Below, in pieces: positions 19,096-27,918 of a DNA stretch of 64,000 bases; position 1 is the stretch's first letter, and every line of letters begins with the position of its first letter. The position numbers were made by a program, and so were the translations under genes. The notes below the pieces were generated by a model. The model saw only the letters and a program-made list of their open reading frames with translations. It was not told the origin of the DNA and did no database searches. The stretch covers positions 3,551,501-3,615,500 of the forward strand of contig NZ_CP117452.1 of the NCBI RefSeq assembly GCF_030687895.1, read 5' to 3'. The stretch is from Pseudomonas sp. FP198 (GTDB lineage Bacteria > Pseudomonadota > Gammaproteobacteria > Pseudomonadales > Pseudomonadaceae).

Positions 19096-19632
19096 ATGGG
19101 CGCCATCGCGACCACACGTCAGACCGTCAGCGCGGTCGAGGAAGAAGCGCAATACCTGACGTTCATGCTCGGCACGGAGATGTTCGCCATCGGCATCCTG
19201 TGCATCAAGGAAATCATCGAGTACGGCAACCTGACCGTCGTGCCGATGATGCCGGCCTTCGTGCGCGGGGTGATCAACCTGCGCGGCGCAGTGGTGCCGG
19301 TGGTGGACCTGTCGGCCCGCTTCGGCCGGCCAAATTCCGCCATCAGCCGGCGCAGCTGCGTGGTCATCATCGAGGCCGCCAGCGCCGACGGGCAAGCCCA
19401 AGACATCGGCCTGCTGGTGGACACGGTGTCGGCGGTGCTGGAGATCCCGGCCTCGCAGATCGAACCACCGCCCAGTTTCGGCGCGAAGATCCGCGCCGAC
19501 TTCATCAGCGGCATGGCCAAGGTCGATGGCAAGTTTGTCATCGTGCTGGAGGTCGACCGGGTGCTGTCCATCGACGAGATGTCCGAACTCGCCCAGGCCA
19601 GCCCCGCTGCGTTGGAAGCGCCAGCCTCATGA
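19096..19632 (+). CDS. cheW: chemotaxis coupling protein CheW
   Basis: A 178-residue CheW that links receptors to CheA. Core signs are YLTFMLGTEMFAIGILCIKEIIEYGNLTVVPMMPAFVRGVINLRGAVVPVVDLSARF, written here as one continuous stretch near residues 16-75 in the protein, and GLLVDTVSAVLEIPASQIEPPP. ATG at 19096 is preferred over 19075 because AAAGGAG lies eight bases upstream of it. Its stop overlaps the cheR start (ATGA). Confidence 0.93.
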   Translation: MGAIATTRQTVSAVEEEAQYLTFMLGTEMFAIGILCIKEIIEYGNLTVVPMMPAFVRGVINLRGAVVPVVDLSARFGRPNSAISRRSCVVIIEAASADGQAQDIGLLVDTVSAVLEIPASQIEPPPSFGAKIRADFISGMAKVDGKFVIVLEVDRVLSIDEMSELAQASPAALEAPAS

Positions 19633-20465
19633 GCACGGACATTTGCAAGGAACGCACAGTGAATTCAATGGCCCTCACCGACCGGGAGTTCAGCCAGTTC
19701 CAATCCTGGCTGTACCAGGCCGCCGGCATCAACCTGTCGCCGGCCAAGAAAGCCCTGGTGGCCGGGCGGCTGTTCAAGCGCCTCAAGCACTATGAGCTGG
19801 ACAGCTACGGCGAATATTTCAAGCTGATCATGAGCGGCCAGCGCAGCGACGAATTGCAGGTGGCGCTGGACCTGCTCACGACCAACGAGACCTATTTTTT
19901 CCGCGAGCCCAAGCACTTCGACTTTCTTCGCGACCATGTGCTGCCGCACGCGACGCCGGGCAAGACCTTCCGCCTGTGGAGCGCGGCCAGCTCCTCCGGC
20001 GAGGAACCCTACAGCCTCGCCATGACCCTGGCCGAAAGCCTGGGCACCACGCCTTGGGAAGTCATCGGTTCGGACATCAGCACCCAGGTGCTGGCCAAGG
20101 CCCGTTCCGGGCATTACCCGATGGAACGCGCGCGCAACCTGCCCCATCCGTTGCTGGTGAAATATTGCCTCAAGGGCACCGGCAGCCAGCAAGGCACGAT
20201 GCTCATCGATCGGGCCCTGCGCAACCGCGTCAACTTCATCCAGGTCAACCTCAACGACACACTGCCGGAGCTGGGGGAGTTCGACGTAATCTTTCTGCGC
20301 AACGTGATGATCTATTTCGACCAGCCGACCAAAAGTAAAGTGGTTGCCCGGTTGATCCCTCGGCTCAAGTCCGGCGGGTATTTCATCGTCAGCCATTCGG
20401 AGAGCCTCAATGGCGTATCCGATGCGCTGAAGTTGGTCGCCCCTTCGATTTATCGCAAGCCATGA
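19629..20465 (+). CDS. cheR: chemoreceptor glutamate methyltransferase CheR
   Basis: A 278-residue S-adenosylmethionine-dependent methyltransferase that methylates receptor glutamates. The N-terminal all-helical domain (FSQFQSWLYQAAGINLSPAKKALVAGRL) is followed by LTTNETYFFREPKHFDFLRD, the SAM-binding WSAASSSGEEPYSLAMTLAE and the FLRNVMIYFD motif. ATG at 19629 overlaps the cheW stop; a GTG at 19659-19661 with AAGGAA upstream is an alternative start. The frame is open back to 19200 inside cheW, but that extension is a shadow. It overlaps cheD by four bases. Confidence 0.93.
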   Translation: MSTDICKERTVNSMALTDREFSQFQSWLYQAAGINLSPAKKALVAGRLFKRLKHYELDSYGEYFKLIMSGQRSDELQVALDLLTTNETYFFREPKHFDFLRDHVLPHATPGKTFRLWSAASSSGEEPYSLAMTLAESLGTTPWEVIGSDISTQVLAKARSGHYPMERARNLPHPLLVKYCLKGTGSQQGTMLIDRALRNRVNFIQVNLNDTLPELGEFDVIFLRNVMIYFDQPTKSKVVARLIPRLKSGGYFIVSHSESLNGVSDALKLVAPSIYRKP

Positions 20466-20959
20466 GCGCCGCGATAAAGCAGGTGGCGGAGATCTACCTC
20501 GGTCCGGGAGAGTTTCGCTTCGCGACCTGCCCGACCCGGCTGCGGACGATCCTCGGTTCGTGCGTGGCGATCACGCTCTGGCACCCGCAACGCAAGATCG
20601 GCGGCATGTGCCACTTCATGTTGCCCAGCCGGGTGCGTTGCTCTACCGCGCTGAACGGGATGTACGCCGATGAAGCCATCGAACTGTTCGTCCGCCAGGC
20701 CCGGGCCCATCGCACCGAGCCTGAGGAATACCAGCTCAAGCTGTTCGGCGGCGGCGAGATGTTTCCCGAACTGCAACGCCATGTGCCGTACGGCGACGTG
20801 GCGCGGTCGAACGTCAACGCGGCGCTGGAAATGGCCGCGCTCTATCGCCTGGACCTGATCGCCCAGGACATGGGCAGCACCGGCCACCGCAGCATCATTT
20901 TCGACCTTTGCACGGGCGACGTCTGGGTCAGGCACCAACCGATAAGGACCCTGCACTAA
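20462..20959 (+). CDS. cheD: chemoreceptor glutamine deamidase CheD
   Basis: A 165-residue deamidase that converts receptor glutamines to glutamates. The catalytic Cys lies in [14 protein letters not shown], the His in GGMCHFMLP, and the conserved FGGGEMF loop follows. It overlaps cheR by four bases (ATGA) and is followed by cheB after two bases, so cheR-cheD-cheB form one adaptation unit. Length and motifs are standard. Confidence 0.93.
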   Translation: MSAAIKQVAEIYLGPGEFRFATCPTRLRTILGSCVAITLWHPQRKIGGMCHFMLPSRVRCSTALNGMYADEAIELFVRQARAHRTEPEEYQLKLFGGGEMFPELQRHVPYGDVARSNVNAALEMAALYRLDLIAQDMGSTGHRSIIFDLCTGDVWVRHQPIRTLH

Positions 20960-20961
20960 CC

Positions 20962-22041
20962 ATGTCAGGCAAAAAGATAAACGTACTGCTGGTGGATGAT
21001 TCCGCCGTGGTCCGCCAGGTATTGCTGGCGATCCTGAGTGACACGCCGGACATCAACGTCATCGGTGCGGCTTCCGACCCGATCTTCGCCATGGACAAAC
21101 TGGCGAAGGAATGGCCCGACGTGATCGTGATGGACGTGGAGATGCCGCGCATGGACGGCATCACTTTCCTGAAAAAAATCATGAGCGAACGGCCCACCCC
21201 GGTGGTGATCTGCTCGTCGCTGACGCCCAAGGGCGCGGAAACCACCCTGCAAGCGATGGCCGCCGGGGCGGTGGAAATCATCACCAAACCCACCAGCGGC
21301 TTGAAGAACTTCCTCTTGGAATCGGCCCCGGAACTGGTGTCCGCCATCCGCGCCGCCGCCCAGGTCAACGTCCGCAACCTGGGCAAGCGCCCGGCTCCGG
21401 CAGTGCCGCTGACCCCGGCGACCAAACTCACCGCCGACGCCATGCTGCCCGCCGCCAACGGCCACGCCATGGCCCAGACCACCGAACGCATCGTCGCCAT
21501 GGGCACCTCCACCGGCGGCACCCAGGCGCTGGAAGCAGTGCTTACCGCCCTGCCACGGGTGTGTCCGGGCATTGTCATCGTCCAGCACATGCCGGAAAAA
21601 TTCACCGCGTCGTTCGCCGCGCGGCTCAACAGCCTCTGCCAGATCGAAGTGCGCGAAGCGAAAAACAACGACCGCATCCACCCGGGCCTGGCCCTCATCG
21701 CTCCCGGCGGCAAACACATGATGGTGACCCGCAGCGGCGCGTTTTATCACGTGCAGGTAGTGGACGGCCCGCTGGTGAACCGTCATCGCCCGTCGGTGGA
21801 CGTGCTGTTCCGCTCGGTGGCGAAGTTCGCCGGGCGCAATGCCACGGGCATCATCATGACCGGCATGGGCGACGACGGCGCCCGCGGCCTCAAGGAAATG
21901 CTCGACGCCGGCAGCGCCACCGTAGCCCAGGACGAGGCCAGCTGCGTGGTGTTCGGCATGCCCAAGGAAGCCATCAAACTCAACGCCGCGCAGCGGGTGA
22001 TGCCGTTGCAGGAGATTGCGCAAGTGATATTGCATCGCTGA
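20962..22041 (+). CDS. cheB: chemotaxis methylesterase/deamidase CheB
   Basis: A 359-residue protein with an N-terminal receiver (VDDSAVVRQ, phosphorylated Asp58 in [13 protein letters not shown]) and a C-terminal methylesterase domain with the catalytic Ser in [13 protein letters not shown], the His in [14 protein letters not shown] and the Asp in [14 protein letters not shown]. Phosphorylation by CheA activates removal of receptor methyl groups. The start at 20962 is two bases after cheD. Last gene of the cluster; a REP pair follows. Confidence 0.95.
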   Translation: MSGKKINVLLVDDSAVVRQVLLAILSDTPDINVIGAASDPIFAMDKLAKEWPDVIVMDVEMPRMDGITFLKKIMSERPTPVVICSSLTPKGAETTLQAMAAGAVEIITKPTSGLKNFLLESAPELVSAIRAAAQVNVRNLGKRPAPAVPLTPATKLTADAMLPAANGHAMAQTTERIVAMGTSTGGTQALEAVLTALPRVCPGIVIVQHMPEKFTASFAARLNSLCQIEVREAKNNDRIHPGLALIAPGGKHMMVTRSGAFYHVQVVDGPLVNRHRPSVDVLFRSVAKFAGRNATGIIMTGMGDDGARGLKEMLDAGSATVAQDEASCVVFGMPKEAIKLNAAQRVMPLQEIAQVILHR

Positions 22042-22055
22042 ACGACGCCTGCCCC

Positions 22056-22181
22056 GTGGCGAGGGAGCTTGCTCCCGCTGGGCTGCGCAGCGGCCCCACA
22101 TAATCGGAGGCGCCGTTGCAGATCGAGTTGCCAGGATTCAGGGCCGCTGCGCGCCCCAGCGGGAGCAAGCTCCCTCGCCAC
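22056..22181. repeat. REP/BIME inverted pair, family B
   Basis: Inverted copies of GTGGCGAGGGAGCTTGCTCC immediately downstream of cheB, ending 12 bases from the stop codon of a tiny reverse-strand ORF. Confidence 0.85.
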
Positions 22182-22193
22182 AGGGAAAGCGCT

Positions 22194-22277
22194 TCAAACA
22201 GGCGAGATCGTCGCCAGCACACCGATCAGCAGCGTCAACGCCAGGAAACCACCCAGAAAAATCGCCATCTTCGCCAT
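22194..22277 (-). CDS. putative 27-residue single-span membrane peptide
   Basis: A very short reading frame, start ATG at 22277 with GGGAGAA a few bases upstream. It encodes MAKMAIFLGGFLALTLLIGV plus seven more residues (LATISPV): a basic start followed by one hydrophobic span with no charged residue, as expected for a small inner-membrane peptide. It lies alone between cheB and an unknown secreted-protein gene, with a REP pair just past its stop. Nothing in the sequence gives a function; conservation in related genomes would be needed to confirm that it is expressed. Confidence 0.5.
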   Translation of the reverse strand: MAKMAIFLGGFLALTLLIGVLATISPV

Positions 22278-22489
22278 GAGCATTCTCCCAATAGAGTCAT
22301 TGCGGCACGACCGAATTGTGGAGCGGTAACTGATACCGTTACAGACGCACCTGCGACCAAAAAATGCGGATCAGCGCATAAAGCCAGAAACCCGCCAAGC
22401 CAGAACGGCAGAAGTACGCCATGATCCCGGCTATCATGCCGCACGCTCATTTGCCCGGCGTGCTGCTAGCCACCCTAAAGGATTCAGGT

Positions 22490-23029
22490 ATGCCCCTTCT
22501 GCCGTCACGCGCCACCCTCCTTGTCTCCAGTCTTTTGCTCAGCTCACTGTGCCTGGCCGAGGGCGAGCCGGCGGAAAGCGTCATCAAGGACTCCACCAAA
22601 TCCGCGGTCTCGTCGTTCATCACCGCAGGCAAGAACCTGTTGGGCGGTGTGAGCGAAGGCGTGCTCGACGGGCGCGAGTCGGTCCAGGGCACCGACGGCG
22701 CCGCGATCATCTCCTCCGGCGAGCAAATGAAAGACCGCATCACCATCGAAGTGCTGAAGCTTGAGCCCAGCGAAGAAAACGTCACCATCACCCTCGGCTT
22801 CAAGAACAGCACCGACACCCAACTGCGCCTGATCAACCTCGGACAAACCGGCACCCTGCTGGCCATCGACCAGGCCGGCTACGCCAACCGCCTCACCGGT
22901 CTGGACAACCCCGACGAAGTCACCGTCCCACCGAAGATCGCCGTGCGGCAGAAGTTCGTTTTCGAAGGCATGAACGAAGCGATCAGTGCCGTACGGGTCT
23001 GGGGGGCGGATTATTCGGTCAAGAAGTAA
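22490..23029 (+). CDS. secreted hypothetical protein (179 aa)
   Basis: I do not recognise a named family. The protein has a clear signal peptide (about residues 1-23, ending SLCLAEG) and a mature part of about 155 residues: an Ser/Lys/Gly-rich helix region (SVIKDSTKSAVSSFITAGKN) followed by a beta-rich half (ITIEVLKLEPSEENVTITLG, VRQKFVFEGMNEAISAVRVW). It is probably periplasmic. ATG at 22490 is chosen because AAAGGA precedes it. A single REP follows. Confidence 0.65.
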   Translation: MPLLPSRATLLVSSLLLSSLCLAEGEPAESVIKDSTKSAVSSFITAGKNLLGGVSEGVLDGRESVQGTDGAAIISSGEQMKDRITIEVLKLEPSEENVTITLGFKNSTDTQLRLINLGQTGTLLAIDQAGYANRLTGLDNPDEVTVPPKIAVRQKFVFEGMNEAISAVRVWGADYSVKK

Positions 23030-23038
23030 TCACGAAAC

Positions 23039-23080
23039 CGTGGCGAGGGAGCTTGCTCCCGCTGGGCTGCGCAGCAGCCC
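23039..23080. repeat. single REP, family B
   Basis: One unpaired CGTGGCGAGGGAGCTTGCTC element after the secreted hypothetical gene. It is the last REP seen before a REP-free stretch of about 16 kb. Confidence 0.8.
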
Positions 23081-23142
23081 CACCCCACCAGCCGCTCGGG
23101 AAGACCTTCAACCGATCGTGGAGAAACCGTTCATGCGGTCGT

Positions 23143-23817
23143 TCAAGAAGTCGCTGTTATCAGACCTCGCTCAAGCGCTGCAGCGATGATGTCGGCTGCA
23201 GGTACGTTGACCCAAGTAAAAATGTCTACGTCCTGCCTGGACGCAAGCCAACACCCCACCATCTGGTAGCCCAGCGAGTACCCCAGCCATTTGGGCTTGT
23301 TCCCACTACCAAAAAACCATTCGCTGTGATCGTAATAACTCGATTCAAGTGCTTGCAGCCCAACCGGAGAATTCAACAGTTCAGTTGAGCCAACTTCTCG
23401 CTCCCAACGCTCTGGATCGGTGTTGAGCAGATATCGGGCGAACTGCCCGGCAAGTCCTTCGCTCACCAAAGCCTCGCCCAACGTCCAGCCATAGCCCGGC
23501 CCTGCCATGCGCAGACAATGATGGACCTCATGGATAACCTGACGACGTAGCGCGCCAGCACGCAGGTTGGGAATGAAGTTGGGATTATCTGGATCAAGCG
23601 TCATGCTGAACATCGAGCTTCGATACGCTCGCCCTACCAGGCCCAATTCCGGAATGGTTTCGCCCGGCAACCGCTGGACCAGGACATCAAGTCGAGGCGG
23701 GACCATCCGAAAAGCCAAGGCCTCATAAGCGGTTTCGAACTCACCAACCAGCTCCTTGCGAAACTCAGCCAGACTCCCCGAGGCTTCTAGCCAGTGCAAC
23801 GTCCATGCGTCCATCAA
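23143..23817 (-). CDS. putative zinc-dependent protease (DUF2268-like)
   Basis: A 224-residue cytoplasmic protein with a gluzincin-type motif: VIHEVHHCLRMAG (HExxH) followed 20 or so residues later by GEALVSEGLAGQFA, whose Glu would be the third zinc ligand. This HEVHH...SEGLA arrangement is that of DUF2268 (YjaZ-like) predicted metalloproteases. The C-terminal half has YSLGYQMVGCWLA, also typical. No signal peptide. Substrate unknown. It converges with the secreted protein gene. Confidence 0.65.
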   Translation of the reverse strand: MMDAWTLHWLEASGSLAEFRKELVGEFETAYEALAFRMVPPRLDVLVQRLPGETIPELGLVGRAYRSSMFSMTLDPDNPNFIPNLRAGALRRQVIHEVHHCLRMAGPGYGWTLGEALVSEGLAGQFARYLLNTDPERWEREVGSTELLNSPVGLQALESSYYDHSEWFFGSGNKPKWLGYSLGYQMVGCWLASRQDVDIFTWVNVPAADIIAAALERGLITATS

Positions 23818-23950
23818 CTCTCCTTTATTTATTGGGTTTATGCTTTCTTTTCGTCCGATCAGTCATATCGTTGATTATCCTGAGGATCAATAGGTCCAGG
23901 TCCCCGGCGTCCCCCAGCTTGCGACAGCGAAGCTTACAGAAGGATTCGTA

Positions 23951-24574
23951 ATGACCATGCCTGATCAAAACATCAAGAACGATGCACACCCCCACAGCCT
24001 GCTAAACGGCTCATGGCTGAACGAACCGAAAATCCACTCCGCGCCCACAACAAACTCCCTGCACCTGGAAACCGACAACGCTACCGACTTCTGGCGCGAA
24101 ACCCACTACGGCTTCACCCATGACAGCGGCCATTTCCTAGGCGTCGAAGCCTCTCCCAGCTTCACCTGCCAGCTACGCATCCGCGGCAACTTCGAAGCCC
24201 TGTACGACCAGGCCGGCCTGATGGTCCGCATCAACGAACGCCAATGGGTCAAGGCCGGGATCGAACTGAGCGACGGCCAGGCGATGCTCGGCAGCGTCCT
24301 CACCGACGGACAATCCGACTGGGCGACCAGCCCGTACATCGCCGATCCCGGCGATTTCTGGATGCGCGCCACGGTCGCCAACGGCGTACTGCGCTTGCAG
24401 GTTTCCGCCGATGGACTTCGTTGGCCGCTGGTGCGCTTATGCCCGTTTCCCATCGCACCGACCTACCGCGTCGGCCCGATGGCGTGCAGCCCCAAGCGCG
24501 GCGGCTTGAAAGTCGCTTTTTCCGACTGGACGCTCGGACCCGCGCTGGGCAAGGACTTGCATGATCTGACCTGA
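23951..24574 (+). CDS. DUF1349 family protein (concanavalin-like fold)
   Basis: A 207-residue protein with the DUF1349 signature: FWRETHYGFTHDSGHFLGVE, then YDQAGLMVRINERQWVKAGIE, FWMRATVANGVLRLQVSADG and the closing RVGPMACSPKRGGLKVAFSDW. The fold is a beta-sandwich like concanavalin A lectins. Yeast and bacterial members have been described as enolase-regulation-like proteins, but the biochemical role is not established. No signal peptide is seen. It lies upstream of the RiPP locus but 231 bases away. Confidence 0.75.
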   Translation: MTMPDQNIKNDAHPHSLLNGSWLNEPKIHSAPTTNSLHLETDNATDFWRETHYGFTHDSGHFLGVEASPSFTCQLRIRGNFEALYDQAGLMVRINERQWVKAGIELSDGQAMLGSVLTDGQSDWATSPYIADPGDFWMRATVANGVLRLQVSADGLRWPLVRLCPFPIAPTYRVGPMACSPKRGGLKVAFSDWTLGPALGKDLHDLT

Positions 24575-24805
24575 GCGCGGCCCCTGTTGCAGCGCTCTGT
24601 ATCCGCGACACACAGCAATACAAACACACCGCCGCACGACACATCCCAGATACACGACAAGCGCCAAATGGCCCCGTCCGAACAGGCAGTCGCGCCTTGC
24701 TTCGACCCGACGTGCGCAGCACCGGGCAAGCAACGTGACGCCGCCACGGCACACGCCCCGCGCAACGTTGCCAGGGGCCACACAGCTCTTATCTGGAGAA
24801 ATCTC
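24575..24805. promoter_or_regulatory. leader region of the EGKCG RiPP operon
   Basis: 231 bases between the DUF1349 gene and the RiPP precursor. It presumably carries the operon promoter; GGAG precedes the precursor start. No clear CueR, CsoR or ECF-type box was found by eye. Confidence 0.35.
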
Positions 24806-25270
24806 ATGACCCGTACAAAAAACTCCAACACCGCTCGCCTCGCCCTTGCCGCACTTGCCTTGTCCGGCGGCTTGAGCCTCGCCCAGTCGGCTTTCGCGGT
24901 CGACGCCCTGCCCCAGGGTTATCAACTGGCCTCGGCGGAAAAAACCTCTGAAGGCAAGTGCGGCGAAGGCAAATGCGGCGCCGCCGAATCGGGCAAAAAA
25001 GTCACCCAGGCCGAAGGCAAATGCGGTGAAGGCAAATGTGGCGACGCGTCCTTCGCCCGCACCGACACCGACAAAGATGATCGCGTGTCGCTGAAGGAAT
25101 TCCTCAGCGTGGCGCCGACCGAAAAAGCCGAGTTCGAAAAGATGGACAGCAACCACGACGGTTACCTGTCCGAAGCGGAAACCTACAAATACCGCACCGG
25201 CCAGTACACCGCCAACGGCAAGAAAGTGCCCACCGAGCTGTTCACCCGCATGAGCCAAGCCAAGGAATAA
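24806..25270 (+). CDS. EGKCG-repeat RiPP precursor fused to EF-hands (HvfA/bufferin-like)
   Basis: A 154-residue secreted protein. Signal peptide to about Ala31 (AQSAFA), then four EGKCG motifs in two tandem pairs (residues 49-58 and 70-79), which hold the only four cysteines of the mature chain. After them come two EF-hand loops: D87-T-D-K-D-D-R-V-S-L-K-E98, which lacks the usual Gly6, and the fully canonical D114-S-N-H-D-G-Y-L-S-E-A-E125. EGKCG cysteines in HvfA-type precursors are known to be converted to oxazolone-thioamide groups that bind copper, by an MNIO enzyme with a partner protein; exactly those two genes follow here. The EF-hand half suggests calcium binding or an EF-hand-derived carrier. 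Start at 24806 follows GGAG. Modification and metal are inferred. Confidence 0.75.
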   Translation: MTRTKNSNTARLALAALALSGGLSLAQSAFAVDALPQGYQLASAEKTSEGKCGEGKCGAAESGKKVTQAEGKCGEGKCGDASFARTDTDKDDRVSLKEFLSVAPTEKAEFEKMDSNHDGYLSEAETYKYRTGQYTANGKKVPTELFTRMSQAKE

Positions 25271-25336
25271 AGCCCTTCGCCCGCACCCTCCCGGCGGTTC
25301 ACACCGGGAGGGTCTGGCCAGCCCTGGAGAATTGCG

Positions 25337-26188
25337 ATGAGCACCTTCACTTCACCCAACGGCGCCGGGCTCGGCCTGCGTCGCGCCATGCTTGGCGACT
25401 TGCTGAAAATGCCCCCGAACGCGGTGGATTTCCTCGAATGCGCGCCGGACAACTGGATCGGCGTCGGCGGCGTCTACGCCGAACAACTCGATCAACTGGC
25501 CGCAAAGCACCCCATCACCTGCCACGGTCTGTCCTTGTCCCTCGGCGGCCCACAGCCTCTCGACCTCGACCTGCTACGCGGCACCCGACGCTTTCTCGAT
25601 CGCTACGCCGTGGCGATCTACAGCGAGCACCTGAGCTATTGCTCCGCCAGCGGCCACCTCTACGACCTCCTGCCGATCCCCTTCACCGAAGAAGCCGTGC
25701 ACTACGTTGCCGCCCGCATACGCCAGACCCAGGACATTCTGGGCCAGCGCATCGCCGTGGAAAACATCTCCTACTACGCCGCGCCCTTCCAGGCCATGAG
25801 CGAAATCGACTTCATCACCGCGGTCCTCGAAGAAGCCGACTGCGACCTGCTGCTGGACGTCAACAACCTCTACGTCAACGCCATCAACCACCGCTACGAC
25901 GCCGAAAAGTTCCTCGCCGCCCTGCCCGCGCAGCGCGTCAGCTACCTGCACGTCGCCGGCCATTACGACGAAGCCGACGACCTGAAAATCGACACCCACG
26001 GCGCCGCCGTCAAGCAAGATGTCTGGACACTTCTGTACCAGACCTACCAACGATTCGGACCGGTGCCGACATTGCTGGAACGCGACTTCAACTTCCCGCC
26101 ATTGACCGAACTGCTCGCCGAAGTCGGGCAGGTCAAACAGCTGCAACAACTCGCCTGCCCGGCAACCCCGGAGGCCCGCCATGCCTGA
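25337..26188 (+). CDS. MNIO (DUF692) multinuclear iron oxidase of RiPP maturation
   Basis: A 283-residue TIM-barrel iron enzyme of the MNIO/DUF692 family (BufB/HvfB). Probable metal ligands are visible: His63 (ITCHG), Glu97-His98 (YSEHLSY), Glu142 (AVENIS), Asp174 and Asn176 (LLLDVNN), His205 and His209 (LHVAGH), Asp219 and His221 (DTHG), Glu249 (LLERD). Family members oxidise cysteines in precursor peptides. It lies 66 bases after the EGKCG precursor and overlaps the partner gene by eight bases, so the natural substrate is very likely the preceding precursor. Confidence 0.88.
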   Translation: MSTFTSPNGAGLGLRRAMLGDLLKMPPNAVDFLECAPDNWIGVGGVYAEQLDQLAAKHPITCHGLSLSLGGPQPLDLDLLRGTRRFLDRYAVAIYSEHLSYCSASGHLYDLLPIPFTEEAVHYVAARIRQTQDILGQRIAVENISYYAAPFQAMSEIDFITAVLEEADCDLLLDVNNLYVNAINHRYDAEKFLAALPAQRVSYLHVAGHYDEADDLKIDTHGAAVKQDVWTLLYQTYQRFGPVPTLLERDFNFPPLTELLAEVGQVKQLQQLACPATPEARHA

Positions 26189-26921
26189 ACACCTGCTCGA
26201 TCAACTCAACTGCATGGCCAACTTCGTCCGCAACCCCCACCACCCGCCCCCACCCGGGCTGGAACCCCGACGCCTGGCCATCTACCGCCAACTGTTCATC
26301 GGCAACATCGAATCACTGCTCGCCGCCAGCTTCCCGGTCATCCACCAAACCCTGCCGCGCGCCGACTGGCAACGACTGGTCCACGACTTCTACGCCAACT
26401 ACCGCTGCCAGACGCCGCTGTTCACACAGCTGGCCGGCGAATTTGTCGCCTACCTGGAGCAACACGAGGATCTCCACGATTTCCCACCATGGCTGCCCGA
26501 ACTCGCCCAGCACGAATGGAGCGAAAGCGCCCTGCTGCTGAGCGATGCGGTGGAACCGTCACACAATCCCCACGGCGATCTGATCGAAGGCACGCCCGTG
26601 GTATCCCGACGCGCCCAGGCGCATGCCTATGAATGGCCGGTGTGCGACATCGGACCGGATCATCAGCCCACCGAAAAGCCTGCGGCCCCAACGTTGGTGC
26701 TGCTGCAGCGGCGCGAAGGGCACGTGACGTTTTCGCGGATGGCGCCAATGGCGTATGCGCTGTTGGTTTCGCTGATGGAGCATCGGCGCAGCGGGCGCGA
26801 GCATCTGGTGGCGTTGGCTGAGGTGGCTGGGGTGTCGGCGCGGGAGTTGATGCCAATGGGAGTGGCGGCGCTTGAGGGGTTCAAGGCGCGGGGGGTTGTG
26901 TTGGGGACGCGTTGGGGGTGA
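26181..26921 (+). CDS. DUF2063 partner protein (HvfC/BufC-like)
   Basis: A 246-residue protein with the DUF2063 domain in its first 95 or so residues ([30 protein letters not shown], then [20 protein letters not shown]). These proteins pair with MNIO enzymes and bind the precursor leader or core for modification. The second half (residues 100-246) is less conserved and includes a run resembling a winged-helix segment. It overlaps the MNIO gene by eight bases. No exporter or DoxX gene follows, so the operon appears limited to three genes. Confidence 0.82.
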   Translation: MPEHLLDQLNCMANFVRNPHHPPPPGLEPRRLAIYRQLFIGNIESLLAASFPVIHQTLPRADWQRLVHDFYANYRCQTPLFTQLAGEFVAYLEQHEDLHDFPPWLPELAQHEWSESALLLSDAVEPSHNPHGDLIEGTPVVSRRAQAHAYEWPVCDIGPDHQPTEKPAAPTLVLLQRREGHVTFSRMAPMAYALLVSLMEHRRSGREHLVALAEVAGVSARELMPMGVAALEGFKARGVVLGTRWG

Positions 26922-27068
26922 GTTGTGATGATTCCTACGCGACTCTCGGAAATGGTCACCTATCCGGCACAGGTGCTTCAACCTATAGTCAATCGCGTCG
27001 CCCTAAACGGCGACCAGGTTTGGCGACCTGCGATCGGATCAGCCCATTAATCTGATCGGAGCAATCCC

Positions 27069-27341
27069 ATGGAAAGATACATCCCCATCACCGGCATCGA
27101 CTGCACCCCGGCTTCGCTGCTGATTGATAGCCAGGCACCGCTTGATGTTCTGCATGCTACGGCTGATTACCGGATTCGCGTTGTGACACAGGTTCTGGAA
27201 AACATTGCGTTTCGTGCCGAGATTGGTAGCGATACGGTAGTGCTTTCGGATTTCGCGCAGTTGCTGGCGATTCCGCTAAGGGATGGGTGTGATTTGTTGG
27301 AGGTGATTGGGCAGCGGCTTCAGGCACAGGTCGAAAGCTGA
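27069..27341 (+). CDS. small hypothetical protein (90 aa)
   Basis: I do not recognise the family with certainty; similar short proteins occur in Pseudomonas. It is soluble, mostly helical at the C-terminus (SDFAQLLAIPLRDGCDLLEV, then IGQRLQAQVES) with a short N-terminal beta part. A hairpin-like GATCAG/CTGATC inverted repeat sits just before its ribosome site (about 27037-27057). An intrinsic terminator follows at 27351, so it is a single-gene unit. Confidence 0.55.
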   Translation: MERYIPITGIDCTPASLLIDSQAPLDVLHATADYRIRVVTQVLENIAFRAEIGSDTVVLSDFAQLLAIPLRDGCDLLEVIGQRLQAQVES

Positions 27342-27350
27342 TGCAATGAT

Positions 27351-27375
27351 GGGCGCCTGACAGCGCCCGTTTTTT
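27351..27375 (+). terminator. rho-independent terminator
   Basis: Stem GGGCGC, loop CTGACA, stem GCGCCC, then GTTTTTT. It lies 10 bases after the stop codon of the 90-residue gene. Confidence 0.85.
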
Positions 27376-27564
27376 GCAGTCGAAATCGATCGACTCAACG
27401 CAGCCTATTGGTGCTATCAACGCCATTTACAACGCCTTCAGTTTGAAGCCGCCCTCCCCAGCTCCTCAGGTATGTGGATTGGACCCTGGCTCGGAATCTG
27501 CAAAATGAGAGTGCAAGTAAAGCAGTCAGCCCCTTGTCCCTGCATTCCACCGCTAGCTATCAGG

Positions 27565-27582
27565 TGTAGCCATATGGCTACA
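27565..27582. promoter_or_regulatory. 18-bp perfect palindrome at the toxin-antitoxin start
   Basis: TGTAGCCATATGGCTACA is a perfect palindrome that covers the first possible ATG of the toxin gene. Toxin-antitoxin operons are usually autorepressed through such sites, so it is a candidate operator. It also favours translation from the second ATG at 27592. Confidence 0.55.
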
Positions 27583-27591
27583 AACAGGACT

Positions 27592-27918
27592 ATGATCGAC
27601 AAGAAAATATATGAGGTCCAGCAGACACCCGATTTTGAGGATTGGCTTGCCGGTGTGAAGGATGCTCAAGGGAAAGCGGCTATTTTGGCGCGTCTGGATC
27701 GCGCCGGAAATGGAAATTTTGGTGATAGTGAGCCGGTTGGTGATGGAATCAGCGAAATGCGGGTTTTTAATGGACCGGGGTATAGGATTTATTTTGTACG
27801 CTCGGGGATCGTAGAGTACCTGATGCTCATCGGAAGCGATAAAACAGATCAAAAAAGAGGTATCAAGAGAGCCAAAATGATCCTTGATAGCCTGAGAGGT
27901 AAATGTAATGAGCGATAA
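27592..27918 (+). CDS. RelE/HigB-like toxin (addiction module killer protein)
   Basis: A 108-residue toxin of the RelE/ParE superfamily (COG3657 type), which usually cleaves mRNA on ribosomes. Landmarks are FEDWLAGVKDAQGKAAILARLDRAGNGNFGDSEPVGDGISEMRVFNGPGYRIYFV, spread over about residues 12-66, and the ending with GSDKTDQKRGIKRAKMIL. ATG at 27592 is chosen because the ATG at 27574 lies inside a perfect palindrome that looks like an operator; translation from 27574 would add six residues. It overlaps the antitoxin gene by 11 bases. The toxin-first order is typical of this HigBA-like family. Codon use is more AT-rich than in flanking genes, suggesting acquisition. Confidence 0.85.
   Translation: MIDKKIYEVQQTPDFEDWLAGVKDAQGKAAILARLDRAGNGNFGDSEPVGDGISEMRVFNGPGYRIYFVRSGIVEYLMLIGSDKTDQKRGIKRAKMILDSLRGKCNER

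Noticed and set aside
19200..19628. N-terminal extension of CheR across cheW as a fusion
   Set aside because: The extension is the cheW gene in another frame; the ATG at 19629 gives the normal CheR length.
24587..24805. Upstream extension of the EGKCG precursor
   Set aside because: It would remove the signal peptide from the N-terminus; the start at 24806 has GGAG upstream.
24953..25045. EGKCG-coding DNA repeats as a CRISPR-like or tandem-repeat array
   Set aside because: They are in-frame coding repeats of a precursor protein, not direct repeats with spacers.
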